The translations under genes were made by a program, and so were the position numbers. Below, piece after piece: positions 8,556 to 9,525 of a stretch of 9,525 bases of DNA (its first letter is position 1; the number at the start of each line of letters is the position of its first letter). The notes beneath the pieces are model-generated. The model was not told where the DNA came from and did not search any database. It worked only from the letters and a program-made list of their open reading frames with translations. The stretch lies in assembly GCA_900552675.1 (NCBI GenBank), contig USAI01000087.1:1-9525 (forward strand), in the 5' to 3' direction. Source of the DNA: an uncultured Prevotella sp. GTDB lineage: Bacteria; Bacteroidota; Bacteroidia; Bacteroidales; Bacteroidaceae.

Positions 8556-8578
8556 AATATATATTTCCTTATTTAACG

Positions 8579-8586
8579 CAAAATTA
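8579..8586 (-). promoter_or_regulatory. Promoter -7 box of the rhomboid gene
   Basis: Minus-strand TAATTTTG followed by CG matches TAnnTTTG and lies 23 bp before the chosen ATG. The best TTTG upstream is 23 bp away, slightly beyond the usual spacing, so the -33 element is uncertain. Confidence 0.55.
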
Positions 8587-8668
8587 CGAAAAATATCTGT
8601 GTTCATAGGCAAAACGAGGCCGCAAAGCAGTTTTTTTCATTATTTTACGCACTTTTTTCTGTTTTTTA

Positions 8669-8699
8669 TTTGATTTATAAAAGGAAAGAACTATATTTG
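8669..8699 (+). promoter_or_regulatory. Promoter of the HU gene
   Basis: TTTG (8669-8672), a 19-bp spacer and TATATTTG (8692-8699) form a perfect match to the Bacteroidota vegetative promoter. Transcription should begin near 8706, giving an untranslated leader of about 50 nt. This is the best promoter in the window and fits an abundant nucleoid protein. Confidence 0.85.
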
Positions 8700-8755
8700 T
8701 TGGCGATAACTAAGCAATTTACATTCATTATTATATCATTTAATATTCGACAGTT

Positions 8756-9031
8756 ATGAACAAGACAGAATTAATCGAGAAGATTGCAGCCAAAGCACAG
8801 CTTACTAAGGCTGACGCAAAGAAGGCTCTTGATGCTGCAACAGAAGCAATCAAAGAAGCTTTGGTAGCCGGTGATGGCATCCAGCTTATTGGCTTCGGCA
8901 CATTCAGCGTAAACGAGCGTCCCGCCCGCGAAGGTGTTAACCCTCACACTGGCGAGAAAATTGCTATCGCTGCTAAGAAGGTGGCTAAGTTTAAGGCAAG
9001 CTCAGCTCTGGCTGACGCCGTTAACAAATAA
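8756..9031 (+). CDS. HU family DNA-binding protein
   Basis: A 91-residue histone-like protein that binds and bends DNA as a dimer in the nucleoid. The N-terminal helices (1-38, starting MNKTELIEKIA) form the dimer core. GFGTF (46-50) is the conserved turn into the beta-arms, and NPHTG (62-66) at the arm tip holds the intercalating proline P63; the usual Arg before NP is Val here. A basic stretch (KKVAKFKAS, 74-82) and a final helix complete the family's length and order. It is a single-gene unit with a strong promoter and its own terminator about 100 bp downstream. Codons are AT-richer than in the ABC-F and operon genes, as often seen in highly expressed genes of this group (inference). Confidence 0.96.
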   Translation: MNKTELIEKIAAKAQLTKADAKKALDAATEAIKEALVAGDGIQLIGFGTFSVNERPAREGVNPHTGEKIAIAAKKVAKFKASSALADAVNK

Positions 9032-9130
9032 TAATGCTTCTATAAGGAAACATTGCTACACGCATAGCCACACTTTGGCATACGTATAACAACCATTTCC
9101 CTGCGCGAGCATTAGCTCAAAAAAATAAGT

Positions 9131-9187
9131 GCGCCATATAGGGACAAAGGAATCTGAAAAGAAACCTTTGCCCTTATATGGCGCTTT
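9131..9187. terminator. Long bidirectional terminator hairpin after HU
   Basis: GCGCCATATA (9131-9140) pairs with TATATGGCGC (9175-9184); the stem continues with GGG/CCC and CAAAGG/CCTTTG after single-base bulges, closing a loop of about 14 nt. It is followed on the plus strand by TTTATCATTTTATC. On the minus strand it is followed by ACTTATTTTTTTG, so it could stop transcription in both directions. Confidence 0.85.
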
Positions 9188-9507
9188 ATCATTTTATCGC
9201 ATATTTATTGCATTTTGTTTGCATTTTGTAGCGAGCAAATAGAAAAACACACTTTTTTTGAAAGTAAAACTTGAAATATTTTGTCATTTCAATATTATTT
9301 GCAATATTTGCAACCGAATTGTTGCATACATTACCCTAACAACACGATGCACTGCCAATAAATGAAAGAAAACCATGTGCGAGAGGTTAGCTCATATACA
9401 CTACGTATCAGCTCAAGTGCTGTGTATGCCGACAATGCTTAAAGCATCATGCTTGAAAGAAAAAGATAACATTAACCCGTTGGCGGAATTAATTTAAGTT
9501 GATAAAT
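9188..9507. other. AT-rich region before the window's last gene
   Basis: It holds a candidate promoter (9280-9310) and a stretch of about 190 nt before the ATG at 9508. One small plus-strand frame (9362-9442, 26 codons, starting MKENHVREVSS) has no visible ribosome site or family resemblance and is left uncalled. No strong hairpin or repeat is seen. Confidence 0.4.
9280..9310 (+). promoter_or_regulatory. Candidate promoter upstream of the right-edge gene
   Basis: TTTG (9280-9283), a 19-bp spacer and AATATTTG (9303-9310) followed by C give a promoter with one mismatch in the -7 box. Transcription would start near 9317, leaving a leader of about 190 nt before 9508. Confidence 0.45.
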
Positions 9508-9525
9508 ATGAGTAAAAAGTTGCAC
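9508..9525 (+). CDS. Possible start of a gene cut by the window end
   Basis: An ATG at 9508 opens MSKKLH and runs off the edge. The N-terminal Lys pair and an upstream AT-rich, Bacteroidota-like start region make a real start plausible. Six codons do not allow identification. Other starts beyond the window are possible. Confidence 0.3.

Overview
The window looks like chromosomal DNA of a Bacteroidales bacterium, most likely Prevotella in the broad sense. The reasons are repeated Bacteroidota-type promoters (TTTG, about 19-20 bp, TAnnTTTG, often continuing as TTTGC), weak use of Shine-Dalgarno sites, AT-rich gaps between GC-richer genes, and the gene families: an ABC-F ATPase, a rhomboid protease with a conserved Bacteroidota-type C-terminal tail, and HU. 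This assignment is inference; there is no rRNA or tRNA to anchor it.

Left part (1-3215). After a gene-poor start come two abutting tandem arrays, seven 21-bp units (277-423) then four 22-bp units (423-510). Next is an ABC-F ATPase on the minus strand (953-2590), flanked by two direct copies of an element of about 210 bp (624-832 and 2756-2965). Each copy, read on the minus strand, has a promoter -7 box, a transcribed body of about 195 nt, a 10-bp hairpin capped by a GUGA (GNRA-type) tetraloop, and a strong intrinsic terminator with eight U. This is the most interesting object here: a duplicated, self-contained small-RNA-like transcription unit, with base-pair-preserving changes between the copies.

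Middle (3216-6286). A plus-strand operon with gaps of 17 and 43 bp encodes a cation diffusion facilitator, an NAD-dependent epimerase/dehydratase-type reductase, and a multi-pass PAP2/AUR1-like lipid phosphatase or phosphotransferase. The last two may act together on membrane lipids, possibly sphingolipids.

Right (6297-9525). A membrane-anchored endonuclease/exonuclease/phosphatase-family protein (minus) converges on the operon with 10 bp between stop codons. Upstream of it is an eight-unit array with 22/22/23-bp spacing and a 67-bp higher-order period (7418-7592), then a rhomboid intramembrane protease (minus). Divergent from the rhomboid is an HU gene with a textbook promoter (TTTG-N19-TATATTTG) and a long bidirectional terminator hairpin. 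The final 320 bp hold a candidate promoter, a long leader and the first six codons of a possible next gene.
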